Below are positions 25,232 through 34,757 of a stretch of 50,196 nt of DNA, one piece after another. Location of the stretch: the NCBI GenBank assembly GCA_964570865.1, contig CAZMZM010000012.1, forward strand, positions 1 through 50,196. The letters run 5' to 3'. Position 1 is the first letter of the stretch; each line of letters begins with the position of its first letter. The position numbers and the translations under genes are program-made. The notes under the pieces were generated by a model. It was not told where the DNA came from and did not search any database. It saw only the letters and a list, made by a program, of their open reading frames with translations. The stretch is from WGAL01 sp964570865 (GTDB lineage Bacteria > Bacteroidota > Ignavibacteria > Ignavibacteriales > Melioribacteraceae).

Positions 25232-26914
25232 TTAATTTTTTTTAGCAATTTTGGCCCAACTGTCACGAAGTGTAACGGTACGGTTAAATACCAAATGTTC
25301 CGGAGTTGATAATTTTGAATCAACGCAGAAATAACCTTTTCTTTCAAACTGAAACTTATCTCCGGATTTAGCATTTGTTAAAAAAGGTTCTACTTTACAA
25401 TCGGGTAATATTTCCAGAGAATTTGGATTCAAGAATTCCGTAAACTCTTTTTCTTTATCACCTTCCGGATTTTCAACTGAAAATAATCTGTCATACAACC
25501 TAACTTCGGCTGATAATGCATGTTTTACCGATACCCAGTGAATTGTTCCTTTTACTTTCCGGTTAGCCTGCGGACTGCCGCTTTTTGTTTCTTCGTCATA
25601 CGTACAGTGCAGTTCAACTATTTCGCCATTCTCATCTTTAATTACTTCGTTACATTTAATTATGTAAGCGTATCTTAGTCTTACTTCTCGTCCCGGTGCA
25701 AGACGGTGAAACTTGCGGTGAGGAGTTTCCTGAAAATCTTCTCTTTCGATGTAAATTTCTCGTGAAAAGGGAACCGGCCTTTTTCCCATAGATTCATCCT
25801 CAGGGTTGTTAACCGCTTCAAGTTCTTCGGAACAGTTTTCGGGATAATTTGTGATTACCACTTTCAATGGATTAAGTACTCCCATTACTCTCTGCGAGCG
25901 TCTGTTCAAATCTTCTCTTACACTGTGTTCAAGCATTGCAACATCCACTATTGCGTCACGTTTTGCAACGCCTATTTTATCGGCAAAATTACGAATTGAT
26001 TCCGGAGTGTAACCACGTCTTCTGAATCCCGAAATTGTGGGCATTCTCGGATCATCCCATCCGTCAACATGTCCGTCCGTTACAAGCTGAAGAAGTTTCC
26101 TTTTGCTCAGCACCGTGTAAGTTAAATTTAATCGGGCAAACTCAATCTGTTGAGGGTGGTAAATTCCCAATTCGTCTAAAAACCAATCATAAAGAGGACG
26201 GTGATTTTCAAATTCAAGTGTGCAAAGTGAATGGGTAATTTCTTCAATCGAATCTGATACGCAATGAGCAAAATCGTACATGGGGTAAATCATCCATTTA
26301 TCACCTGTGCGGTGATGAGTAGCTTTCTTAATTCGATAGATTGCCGGATCCCGCATATTTATATTAGGTGAGGCCATATCAATTTTAGCTCTTAAAATAC
26401 AAGTGCCTTCTTCGAACTCTCCGTTTTTCATCTTTTCGAAAAGGTCTAGGTTTTCCTCAACGGAGCGGTTACGGAAGGGACTCTCTTTCCCCGGTTCAGT
26501 AGGAGTGCCGCGGTACTGACGAATTTCATCTGCAGAAAGACTATCAACATAAGCTTTTCCTTTTTTTATAAGCTGAACGGCATATTCATAAAGTTTATCA
26601 AAATAATCGGAAGCGTAAAACTCTCTTTCCCCCCAATCAAAACCAAGCCAATGAACATCTTCCCTAATAGAATCAACATATTCAACGTCTTCTTTCGCCG
26701 GATTGGTATCGTCAAAACGTAAATTGCACAATCCGTTATAATCTTCGGCTATTCCGAAGTTAAGACAAATTGATTTTGCATGCCCAATGTGCAGATAGCC
26801 GTTCGGCTCCGGAGGGAAACGTGTGTGAACTTTTCCCTCGTATTTATTTGTGCGTAAATGTTCGTCGATTATCTCACGAATAAAATTGCTGTTTTTTGTT
26901 TCGTTCTCATTCAT
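25232..26914 (-). CDS. glnS: glutaminyl-tRNA synthetase
   Basis: GlnS charges tRNA-Gln directly, so this organism need not rely on GatCAB for Gln-tRNA. The 560-residue class I enzyme shows PPEPNGYLHIGHAKS with HIGH at residues 42-45 and a KMSKS variant VLSKRKL near residue 270. A C-terminal double beta-barrel region recognises the anticodon. It starts three bases after gltX ends, an adjacent pairing of the two related enzymes. Confidence 0.97.
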   Translation of the reverse strand: MNENETKNSNFIREIIDEHLRTNKYEGKVHTRFPPEPNGYLHIGHAKSICLNFGIAEDYNGLCNLRFDDTNPAKEDVEYVDSIREDVHWLGFDWGEREFYASDYFDKLYEYAVQLIKKGKAYVDSLSADEIRQYRGTPTEPGKESPFRNRSVEENLDLFEKMKNGEFEEGTCILRAKIDMASPNINMRDPAIYRIKKATHHRTGDKWMIYPMYDFAHCVSDSIEEITHSLCTLEFENHRPLYDWFLDELGIYHPQQIEFARLNLTYTVLSKRKLLQLVTDGHVDGWDDPRMPTISGFRRRGYTPESIRNFADKIGVAKRDAIVDVAMLEHSVREDLNRRSQRVMGVLNPLKVVITNYPENCSEELEAVNNPEDESMGKRPVPFSREIYIEREDFQETPHRKFHRLAPGREVRLRYAYIIKCNEVIKDENGEIVELHCTYDEETKSGSPQANRKVKGTIHWVSVKHALSAEVRLYDRLFSVENPEGDKEKEFTEFLNPNSLEILPDCKVEPFLTNAKSGDKFQFERKGYFCVDSKLSTPEHLVFNRTVTLRDSWAKIAKKN

Positions 26915-26917
26915 AGT

Positions 26918-28369
26918 TTATTTCTTAATTTTAGTTAGTGCAGTTTCAATTCTGTTAATTACTTCATCTTTACCGAGAATAAAAAGTAGATCGTAAACGC
27001 CGGGTCCTATTCCAACTCCGGAAACAGCGAGACGTAACGGATGAATTAAGCGTCCTTTCCCGATTTCTCTTTCCTCGGCTATCTCAACCAATATTTTTTC
27101 ATAATCCTCTTTTTTAGGGGCATCAATCTTTTTGAGTTTAGCAACATACTCTGTTAGGAGCTCAACCGAGTCATCCTTCCAACGCTTTTTGATAATTGCT
27201 TCGTCGTAAGTTGCAGGGCGTTCATAAAAATATGGACACTTTGTAATAAATTCGGCAATAAAACTAACACGCTCACGCATTGCGTTAATAATTAAAATTA
27301 AATATTCATCCGAAAAAGTTAACGCCGAATATTTTGATTTTTGTAATTCTTCGCGGAACATTTCTAAAAGTTCACTATCAGGTTTTTTTCTCAAATGTTC
27401 TGCGTTTAGCCAGTTTAGTTTTTCGAGATTAAAAATTGCTCCCGCTTTATGTACACGCTCAAGTGAAAATTCTCGTACCAAATCTTCCATTAAAAAAAAC
27501 TCCTGATTATCGCTTGTGCTCCAACCGAGAAGCGCCACAAAGTTTATGAGTGCTTCCTTCAGATAGCCTTTCTCACGATAATCTTCAACGGCAACATCTC
27601 CTTGTCGTTTGCTTAGTTTCGATCTGTCAGGGTTTAGCAGCAGAGGTAAATGCGCAAATTGCGGAACATCCCAACCAAGATATTTATAAAGCAAGATGTG
27701 TTTCGGAGTGGAGGAAAGCCATTCCTCGCCTCGAATAACATGCGTAATTCCCATCAAGTGATCATCAACAACATTTGCCAAATGGTAAGTAGGAAATCCG
27801 TCACTTTTAATTAATATCTGATCATCAATAATATCAGTATCAAACTCAACCGTGCCTCTGATAATATCATTTAGAATAACTTTATCGCCGCTTCTAACAT
27901 TTAGCCGTATTACATAAGGGTCGCCGTTAGCAAGTTTTTCTTCAATTTCCTCCTTGGACAACTTTAGTGCCAGTTTGTCGTATTTGGGTTGAAGTTTGTT
28001 GCTATATTGGTAATCTCTTAATTCTTGTAAGCGCTCCGGAGTATCGAAAGCGTAATATGCATTACCTTCGGAGATTAATTTATCAGCATATTTTTTATAT
28101 AATTCCAATCTCTCCGATTGTGTGTAAGGTCCAAAGTTGCCCGGTTTATCGGGACCCTCGTCATAATCCAATCCGGTCCATTTCATTGTATCGATTAATT
28201 TGTCAACCGCTCCTTCTACCAAACGGCTTCTATCGGTATCTTCAATTCGTAAAATAAATTTACCGTTATTTTTCTTTGCAAAAAGATAGTTGTACAAAGC
28301 TGTTCTAAGTCCGCCAACATGTAAATAACCCGTAGGGCTTGGGGCAAAACGTACTCTGATTTCGCTCAA
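26918..28369 (-). CDS. gltX: glutamate-tRNA ligase
   Basis: GltX charges tRNA-Glu with glutamate. The 483-residue protein has FAPSPTGYLHVGGLRTAL (8-25) containing the HIGH-type HVGG, RIEDTD near 41-46 and KLSKRQGD around residue 250. The zinc-binding cysteines found in some GluRS are absent. It is the first gene of the gltX-glnS-tRNA-Leu unit and is divergent from the NifX-like gene at 28484. Confidence 0.96.
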   Translation of the reverse strand: MSEIRVRFAPSPTGYLHVGGLRTALYNYLFAKKNNGKFILRIEDTDRSRLVEGAVDKLIDTMKWTGLDYDEGPDKPGNFGPYTQSERLELYKKYADKLISEGNAYYAFDTPERLQELRDYQYSNKLQPKYDKLALKLSKEEIEEKLANGDPYVIRLNVRSGDKVILNDIIRGTVEFDTDIIDDQILIKSDGFPTYHLANVVDDHLMGITHVIRGEEWLSSTPKHILLYKYLGWDVPQFAHLPLLLNPDRSKLSKRQGDVAVEDYREKGYLKEALINFVALLGWSTSDNQEFFLMEDLVREFSLERVHKAGAIFNLEKLNWLNAEHLRKKPDSELLEMFREELQKSKYSALTFSDEYLILIINAMRERVSFIAEFITKCPYFYERPATYDEAIIKKRWKDDSVELLTEYVAKLKKIDAPKKEDYEKILVEIAEEREIGKGRLIHPLRLAVSGVGIGPGVYDLLFILGKDEVINRIETALTKIKK

Positions 28370-28483
28370 ATTGTTCTCTCCATTTTTTAAAATTTAAACT
28401 ATTAATATAATTATTATTTTAGTTTCTTTAGTTTTCAAAATTATTAATTATATAAAACTTTTGAAAGGAATTATAGTTAGAAA

Positions 28484-28819
28484 ATGAACAATAACAATAA
28501 AATAGCAGTTGCCGTAGATGAAGATGGCAAAATATGGAAAGGGCATTTTGGAATTGCTCCATATTATTTAATTTATGATGATGAAAAAACTTTTGCCGAA
28601 AAACGCCAAAATCCTTACGGGGCTGCATCTGAAAAGCACACTCATCACGATAATCCAAAATTAATTATTAAATTTTTAAGTGATTGTAAAATATTTGTCG
28701 GGAAACGAATGGGACAAGAAAGTAGGATAAAACTTAAACAAAACTTCGGAATTGAACCGTTTATAACTGATATTGCCGATCCTGAAACAGCATTAGAACA
28801 ATTAGAACTCAATGACTAA
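28484..28819 (+). CDS. NifX/NifB-type dinitrogenase cofactor-binding family protein
   Basis: The 111-residue protein has the pattern of the dinitrogenase iron-molybdenum cofactor biosynthesis domain: KIAVAVDEDGKIWKGHFGIAPYYLIYD at the N-terminus, where a histidine-glycine pair follows the first strand-turn, and a later FVGKRMGQESRIKL segment. An HTHHDNP stretch (about residues 50-56) is histidine-rich and could bind metal. No other nitrogenase genes are visible, so it is more likely one of the general metal-cofactor or regulatory members. It overlaps the following MFS transporter gene by eight bases. Confidence 0.75.
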   Translation: MNNNNKIAVAVDEDGKIWKGHFGIAPYYLIYDDEKTFAEKRQNPYGAASEKHTHHDNPKLIIKFLSDCKIFVGKRMGQESRIKLKQNFGIEPFITDIADPETALEQLELND

Positions 28820-30026
28820 CGTAAAACGAAATTTTCTGTCTCTTGTTTGGCATGGATTTTTTTTAGCGCTTGCTCAAACTTTTGCGGAAAGAAATACTGT
28901 GCTGCCTGCTCTCATCTTAGCAGTTGGAGGAACTCAAACGACTTTGGGTGTGCTAACCTCAATTGTGATAGGTGTTCCGATGCTTGCTCAACTAATTTTT
29001 GCAGGTTTTCTTAATACAAAAGTTTATAAAAAAGGTTACTTAATTCTCGGGATTATGCTCAGGGTTATTGCTTTTGCCGGATTAAGCGTTACGATTTGGT
29101 TTTATACTTCGTTTTCAACACCTGTAATTATCGGACTGATTTTTGTCTGGATGCTTCTGTTCAGTACCAGCGGGGCTTTTGCCGGAATTTCATATACGGA
29201 TATTGTCGGTAAAAGCATGGATAGCCCGACAAGAAAAAAATTCTTGGTAACACGCCAGTTTGTAAGCGGAATAGGTCTATTGCTTTCGGCTTTAACTGCG
29301 AGACAAATTCTCCACTCTTTCGCTTATCCTCAGAATTATCAAATTATGTTTGCAATAGCTGCAGGATTATTATTTGTCGCTTCGTGGGGATTCATATCAA
29401 TTAAGGAAAAACCATCGGAGTTAAAGCATAAACAGAACTCAACTTTAAAAATCTTAAAATCAATTCCTCGGATTTTGAAGGAAGATAAAAAGTTTCGTTA
29501 TTTTATTTACGTCGTTAACTTAACCGGTTTCTCATTGACGATAATCCCGTTTTATATTGCTTTGGGGAGAGAGAGTTTTTCTATCAACGCCGGACAAATT
29601 GGGAATTTACTCTTGATTCAGATAATCGGAATGATATTGGCTAATTTATTCTGGTCAAAATATGTTCACAAAAAAGGTTACAGGGGAGTGTTGTTTATTT
29701 TTATCATATTTCAAATTTTACTTCCGATTTTGTTTTTACTCGTTTCTCATAATTTTGAGTTTATGGAGTTTGCTCTTCTGTTCTTTTTTGTAGGAATCGC
29801 AATCAGCGCTCAAAAAATTTCGTTCGAAGGGATATTGTACGAAATCACTGATGAAACTAATCGCTCCCTTTACAGTGGAGTTTACGGCGCACTTAGTTTA
29901 ACTTTGTCTCTTTTCCCTTTGGTATCAGGTTTATTGCTCAACTCACTCGGATTCATTATCATTTTCCCAATTGTTAGTTTAATTGCAGTTACCTCATTGG
30001 CTTTTGTAAAAGTTCTGAAAGTCTAA
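28812..30026 (+). CDS. MFS-type transporter
   Basis: The 404-residue protein is very hydrophobic with about 10-12 membrane spans spread over its length, and a short central loop (KEKPSELKHKQN, about 195-206) separates two halves, as in the major facilitator superfamily. It lacks a recognisable sugar or drug signature, so the substrate is unknown. The overlap with the NifX-like gene suggests a shared role, perhaps metal or cofactor related, but this is only an inference from position. Confidence 0.75.
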   Translation: MTNVKRNFLSLVWHGFFLALAQTFAERNTVLPALILAVGGTQTTLGVLTSIVIGVPMLAQLIFAGFLNTKVYKKGYLILGIMLRVIAFAGLSVTIWFYTSFSTPVIIGLIFVWMLLFSTSGAFAGISYTDIVGKSMDSPTRKKFLVTRQFVSGIGLLLSALTARQILHSFAYPQNYQIMFAIAAGLLFVASWGFISIKEKPSELKHKQNSTLKILKSIPRILKEDKKFRYFIYVVNLTGFSLTIIPFYIALGRESFSINAGQIGNLLLIQIIGMILANLFWSKYVHKKGYRGVLFIFIIFQILLPILFLLVSHNFEFMEFALLFFFVGIAISAQKISFEGILYEITDETNRSLYSGVYGALSLTLSLFPLVSGLLLNSLGFIIIFPIVSLIAVTSLAFVKVLKV

Positions 30027-30126
30027 TATGTTTTTTACTTCAATTAATATTCTTAAAATTATTGGTTTTCGAATTTTGTCTTAAAATGGTTATGTTGCGA
30101 AATAAATAAAATTATTTTGGTATGAT

Positions 30127-31332
30127 ATGATTAAGTTTTTTACAGCTGGCGAATCTCACGGGAAATCACTATCGGCAATGATAGAAGGCTTCCCGTCGAA
30201 TCTTAAAATTAATTTTGAAAACATAAATAAAGAATTAAAACGCCGGCAAGGAGGATATGGACGTGGCGGAAGGATGAAAATAGAATCTGATGAGATTGAA
30301 GTTTTGTCGGGAATTAGATTCGGTAAAACTCTCGGAACGCCTATCTCATTGTTGATTAGGAATTATGATTGGGAAAACTGGTCTGATATTATGTCCGCCG
30401 AAATAAAAAGGAAAGCTGAAAAAATCACAATTCCGCGTCCCGGTCATGCGGATTTGGTCGGTGTTTCAAAATATAATTATAATGATATTCGTAATTCAAT
30501 TGAACGTTCCAGCGCAAGAGAAACCGCAGCGAGGGTTGCTGTCGGAGCTTTAGCCAAGGAACTGTTATCCCGATTCGGAATTAATTTTACTTCATTTGTT
30601 GAGAGCATCGGGGGGATTTACCCGGCTGAACCGTATTATGATAAGTTATTGAAAAAGGGTAAAATTTCCTCCCGGGAATTTGAGGAAATTGATGTAATTT
30701 CGAATAAAAGCAGCGTTGGAGTATTAAGTGCTGCGCAAGAAGATAAAATTATTAAACGGATTAAGAAGGCAAAAAAAGAGGGGGATTCACTTGGAGGTAC
30801 TTGTGTTATTATAGCTTCTAATCTGCCGGTTGGTTTGGGAAGTTTTGTTCACTACGAAAGAAGATTGGATACGCTAATTTCCAAAAACGTAATGTCAATA
30901 AATGCGCTAAAGGCTATCGAATTTGGTAAAGGGTTTGCTATTGCCGATCTAGCCGGCAGCAAAGTTCATGATGAAATTATCAATGAGGATGAAAACTATA
31001 CGCGAGCAACTAACTTTGCAGGAGGAATGGAAGGAGGAATATCCAACGGAATGCCTGTCGTTATTAGGGTTGCGATGAAACCTATTGCGACATTAATGAA
31101 ACCTCTAAAAAGTGTTGATCTAAAAACAGGAGAACCGGTAGAAGCAAGACGCGAAAGAAGCGATACGGTAGCTGTTCCGGCTTGTCGAGTTGTAGCCGAG
31201 TCAATGCTGGCTTGGTCAATAGCCGAAGCGTTTGTTGAAAAGTTCGGGGGAGATTCGTTTGAAGAGATGAAAGATAATTTTAATAATTATACAAAAAAAT
31301 TACAAACCAGATTAAAGAGGAATTTTAAGTAA
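30127..31332 (+). CDS. aroC: chorismate synthase
   Basis: AroC makes chorismate from EPSP with reduced FMN, the last step of the shikimate pathway. The 401-residue protein shows FTAGESHGKSL (5-15), LKRRQGGYGRGGRM (38-51), PRPGHADLVGVSKYN near 102-116, RSSARETAARVAVGA near 128-142 and a C-terminal RRERSDTVAVPACRVV (about 340-355). All family signatures are present. It ends directly at the ATG of the next gene (no gap), so they are co-translated. The 100 bases before it contain no gene. Confidence 0.96.
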   Translation: MIKFFTAGESHGKSLSAMIEGFPSNLKINFENINKELKRRQGGYGRGGRMKIESDEIEVLSGIRFGKTLGTPISLLIRNYDWENWSDIMSAEIKRKAEKITIPRPGHADLVGVSKYNYNDIRNSIERSSARETAARVAVGALAKELLSRFGINFTSFVESIGGIYPAEPYYDKLLKKGKISSREFEEIDVISNKSSVGVLSAAQEDKIIKRIKKAKKEGDSLGGTCVIIASNLPVGLGSFVHYERRLDTLISKNVMSINALKAIEFGKGFAIADLAGSKVHDEIINEDENYTRATNFAGGMEGGISNGMPVVIRVAMKPIATLMKPLKSVDLKTGEPVEARRERSDTVAVPACRVVAESMLAWSIAEAFVEKFGGDSFEEMKDNFNNYTKKLQTRLKRNFK

Positions 31333-31971
31333 ATGCTTGTAATCGAAACTTATACGTTCAGTCCTTTTCAGGAAAACACATACTTAATTTGGGATGATGT
31401 TACAAATATCGGAGCTGTGATAGATCCCGGATGCAGTACGTTATTGGAGCAGCATGCACTTGTCGAAGCGATTGATATTAATCATGTTAAAGTTAAATAC
31501 TTGCTTAATACTCACATGCACATCGATCACATAATGGGGAATAAATTTATTCTGGATAATTATGACGTTACTTTCATCTATCCGCGCGGGGACGAACATC
31601 TTATCGCGTTGATGAAAGAAGAAGCGGAAAAGTATAATATGCCATTTGATGATTTTAGAGACCCTGATTATTATTTTGAAGACTTAACTGAAATACAAAT
31701 GGGCGAGCAGAGTTGTGAACTGCTATTTACACCGGGGCATACACCCAGCGAGTACTGTTTATATTTCCCCGAGGCTAAAGCTTGTTTTGTCGGAGATGTG
31801 CTTTTCAACGAAAGCATCGGTCGCACGGATTTGTGGGGCGGCGATTTAGATGTTCTGATAAACTCAATAGAGAATAAACTTTTTACGTTGCCTGAAGAAA
31901 CCGTTATCTACTCAGGGCATGGGGAAACTACAACAATTGAGCACGAAAAAAACTTTAATCCTTTTCTGTGA
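31333..31971 (+). CDS. metallo-beta-lactamase-fold hydrolase (glyoxalase II-like)
   Basis: The 212-residue protein has the metal-binding motif THMHIDH (His61, His63, Asp65, His66), then GHTPSEYC with a further histidine near 136, a GDVLF aspartate near 155 and SGHGE near 196. These are the full set of ligands for a two-metal site. Its size fits hydroxyacylglutathione hydrolase-like proteins, but bacteria without glutathione use related enzymes for other thioesters, so the substrate is open. It starts immediately after aroC. Confidence 0.88.
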   Translation: MLVIETYTFSPFQENTYLIWDDVTNIGAVIDPGCSTLLEQHALVEAIDINHVKVKYLLNTHMHIDHIMGNKFILDNYDVTFIYPRGDEHLIALMKEEAEKYNMPFDDFRDPDYYFEDLTEIQMGEQSCELLFTPGHTPSEYCLYFPEAKACFVGDVLFNESIGRTDLWGGDLDVLINSIENKLFTLPEETVIYSGHGETTTIEHEKNFNPFL

Positions 31972-31976
31972 TGTGA

Positions 31977-33098
31977 ATGATGGAGAGTGAAGCAAAAAAA
32001 TATAACCGTGTGAAACTACAACTTGAAGTTGTAGAAGAACTTCTTAGTTTTTTCTTGTTACTGATAATATTGGCTTTTGACATTTCAAATAAAGTTTTTC
32101 ATTACGCGGAAGCGTTTTCGCCGAATCAATATTTTCGATTAATTTTGTTTGTTGTAATTATAGGAGCAATAATTTCACTCTTCACTTTCCCGATTAGTTT
32201 TTACTCTTCGTATATTTTGGAACACAAGTATAATCTTTCTAATCAAACATTAGGCGATTGGATAGTTGACGAACTCAAGGGACTTGCAGTCGGAAGTGTA
32301 ATCGGATTGCCTCTTATTGCCTTATTTTATTGGACTTTACAATTCTCACCCGATTATTGGTGGCTGATATTTGCCTCTCTTATGTTTTTTGTTTCGGTAA
32401 TTCTCGCACAAGTTTTCCCGATTATTATTATGCCGATTTTCTATAAAGTTATTCCGGTGGATAATGATGCTTTGAAAGAACGGATTACAGGCTTAGCTGG
32501 AAAAGTCGGATTAAAAGTTCAGAACGTTTACACTTTCGATATGAGTAAGAATACGAAAAAAGCTAATGCCGCATTTACAGGATTGGGGAAAACCAAGAGA
32601 ATAATTTTGGGTGATACATTACTAAATAACTTCTCAACCGACGAAATCGAAACGGTGGTAGCGCACGAATTAGGACATTACAAGAAAAGACACATTATTA
32701 AAAATTTAATAATTTCCACTGTTTCAAGCTTTCTCTTTTTTTATTTGGTAAATGTTTTGGATAAGTTTTCACTTAGTTGGTTCGGATTTACTTCGATAAC
32801 GGAAATACCTGCTCTTCCATTAATTGCAGTTTGGGGAATATTAATCGGCTTTTTTACAACTCCACTAACAAATGCAATTTCACGCAAATTTGAATTTGAA
32901 GCAGATGAGTATGCCGTTTTATCTACAAGGAAACCGGATATATTTATTGAAACTCTCTATAAACTGAACGAACAAAATCTCGGAGATGAAATACCAAATA
33001 AGTTTGTTGAAATTTATTTTTATAGTCATCCTTCCGTTAAAAGGCGTGCTGAAAGGATACAAACGATTTCTGCTGAATTTATTGGGGATAATCCTTAA
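31977..33098 (+). CDS. M48 family membrane metalloprotease, Ste24/CAAX type
   Basis: The 373-residue protein has the zinc motif HELGH at residues 230-234 and a downstream EFEADEYA (about 303-310) that gives the third ligand. Several membrane spans lie in the N-terminal half and around 245-290. The segment NTKKANAAFTGLGKTKRIILGDTLL matches the Ste24 branch rather than HtpX. It probably cleaves membrane or exported proteins; bacteria lack prenylated CAAX substrates, so its natural target is unknown. Two ATGs (31977, 31980) could start it. Confidence 0.9.
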   Translation: MMESEAKKYNRVKLQLEVVEELLSFFLLLIILAFDISNKVFHYAEAFSPNQYFRLILFVVIIGAIISLFTFPISFYSSYILEHKYNLSNQTLGDWIVDELKGLAVGSVIGLPLIALFYWTLQFSPDYWWLIFASLMFFVSVILAQVFPIIIMPIFYKVIPVDNDALKERITGLAGKVGLKVQNVYTFDMSKNTKKANAAFTGLGKTKRIILGDTLLNNFSTDEIETVVAHELGHYKKRHIIKNLIISTVSSFLFFYLVNVLDKFSLSWFGFTSITEIPALPLIAVWGILIGFFTTPLTNAISRKFEFEADEYAVLSTRKPDIFIETLYKLNEQNLGDEIPNKFVEIYFYSHPSVKRRAERIQTISAEFIGDNP

Positions 33099-33196
33099 AT
33101 TATAAAGTTAGTTTTTATGATTTAGTCAAATTCCCGAAGATTGTGAAATCGAGAGTTAACAGGAAAAAATAGCGTAAAATAAGTTTGAGATAATAT

Positions 33197-34756
33197 ATGT
33201 TTAATAAGAACGGAAATAGACTTTTCTCTTTGATTGGCCAAGCATTAACTTTAACATTTGTTTTCGGATTAAGCGCTTGTTCATTAACAGGTCCCAATAA
33301 TGATAACGGAGGTTCTTCAAATGCCTATTTCAGTTCTCCCCAACCTTCGAATGGTGCAGCAAATCAGCCTGTTGTTGTTTCTCTCAAATGGGCATCAACC
33401 GGTTTTTCCTATTACGATATTTACATGTCCGAAATTTCTCCGCCCCGTACAGTTGTAGCGAATAACATCACTTCCAATCAGTTTGTAAAAGCCGGATTAA
33501 ACTACAACTCAAGCTATTTCTGGAAAGTAGTCGGACATAAAAGCGACGGTACTGTTGCCGAAAGCCCTGTTTGGCATTTTACGACAAAAGCTTTGGGTGC
33601 AAACGGAAATGGTTATTCTTTTATAGATCACGGGATAAAAACCGAAACTCCCAATTATGTTAAACTATTGTTTGAAGTTGTTGATGATGCCGGAATTCCG
33701 GTACCTGATTTATCTCTCGATAAACTTGAAGTTTACGAAGATGGTCAGATAATTTCATCATCCGAATCTTTCGTACTTCTGCAACAATATCTTTCTAATA
33801 AATATGTTGTGAAGATTGTTTTGATGCTTGACAACAGCACAAGTTTAAGAGACAAGATTCCGGACATTAAAAATGCCGCATTAGATTTTGTCAACAATAT
33901 TGTCGATTCACGTCATCAAGTAGCAGTGTATGAATTCTCTGAAAATACAGTATTGCTGCAGGATTTTACGTCTGATAAAAATTTGCTTTCAACTGCAATA
34001 AATTCAATAGTGGTGGGGCTTCCAAGTACGGATTTATACGGAGCCACAATTACGGGCGCCGATCATTGGCAGCAATCCTTTTCTCCGGACGAAATTCGTA
34101 CCGGCGCTATGATACTATTTACAGATGGTACCGATACGCAAGGTTCTCACACGCTTGATAATGCCTTGAATGCGGTATCAGGCAAACGAGTTTATACAAT
34201 TGGATTGGGTGACGAAATTAATCCAAACGTTTTGGAATCGATTGGGAACAGCGGATTTTTCGCGATTACTGAATCTTCCGAACTTGTCAGTACATTTACT
34301 ACTATTAGCAGCGAGATTGAACGATATTCAAAATCATTTTACTGGCTCACTTATGCCAGTCCGAAAAGAGGCGATAATTTACATACTTTAATTGTTCGTG
34401 CAATTGATAATCCGATTAACTCTTACGTTGAAGGTACTTTTTCCAGTGCGGATTTCTTTTCCAATACTCCCGGTTTATACATTAACGCAACTGCTCAAAA
34501 TCCTTCCGGAGTTGATACGCTGAGCGTTGCGCGAAATTCATCGATTGAAGTCGATGCCTATTCATTTTATTTTGAAAATCCCGATTACAGTTGGCAGATT
34601 ACTTCCGGCGGTGGATTAATTACCATTAATCCCCGGAATACCAGCCAGAGTGTTGTAACAATTTCGGCAGGTAACTCAACAGGTACTGCACAAGTTAAAG
34701 TTGATGATATTCAGAATAACCTAACCAAAAACGTTACTGTACTTATTACTAATTGA
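33197..34756 (+). CDS. VWA-domain lipoprotein with fibronectin III-like domain
   Basis: The 519-residue protein has a lipoprotein signal with lipobox LSAC (Cys28), then a Ser/Asn/Gly-rich linker. A fibronectin type III-like or Ig-like domain spans about 45-130 (WKVVGHKSDG, SPVWHFTT). A von Willebrand A domain spans about 195-375 with the metal-dependent adhesion motif DNSTS (212-216) and FTDGTDTQGSH. A C-terminal beta-rich region follows. It is likely a surface protein that binds a ligand or partner. Its stop codon lies one base before the kdsB start. Confidence 0.88.
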   Translation: MFNKNGNRLFSLIGQALTLTFVFGLSACSLTGPNNDNGGSSNAYFSSPQPSNGAANQPVVVSLKWASTGFSYYDIYMSEISPPRTVVANNITSNQFVKAGLNYNSSYFWKVVGHKSDGTVAESPVWHFTTKALGANGNGYSFIDHGIKTETPNYVKLLFEVVDDAGIPVPDLSLDKLEVYEDGQIISSSESFVLLQQYLSNKYVVKIVLMLDNSTSLRDKIPDIKNAALDFVNNIVDSRHQVAVYEFSENTVLLQDFTSDKNLLSTAINSIVVGLPSTDLYGATITGADHWQQSFSPDEIRTGAMILFTDGTDTQGSHTLDNALNAVSGKRVYTIGLGDEINPNVLESIGNSGFFAITESSELVSTFTTISSEIERYSKSFYWLTYASPKRGDNLHTLIVRAIDNPINSYVEGTFSSADFFSNTPGLYINATAQNPSGVDTLSVARNSSIEVDAYSFYFENPDYSWQITSGGGLITINPRNTSQSVVTISAGNSTGTAQVKVDDIQNNLTKNVTVLITN

Positions 34757-34757
34757 T

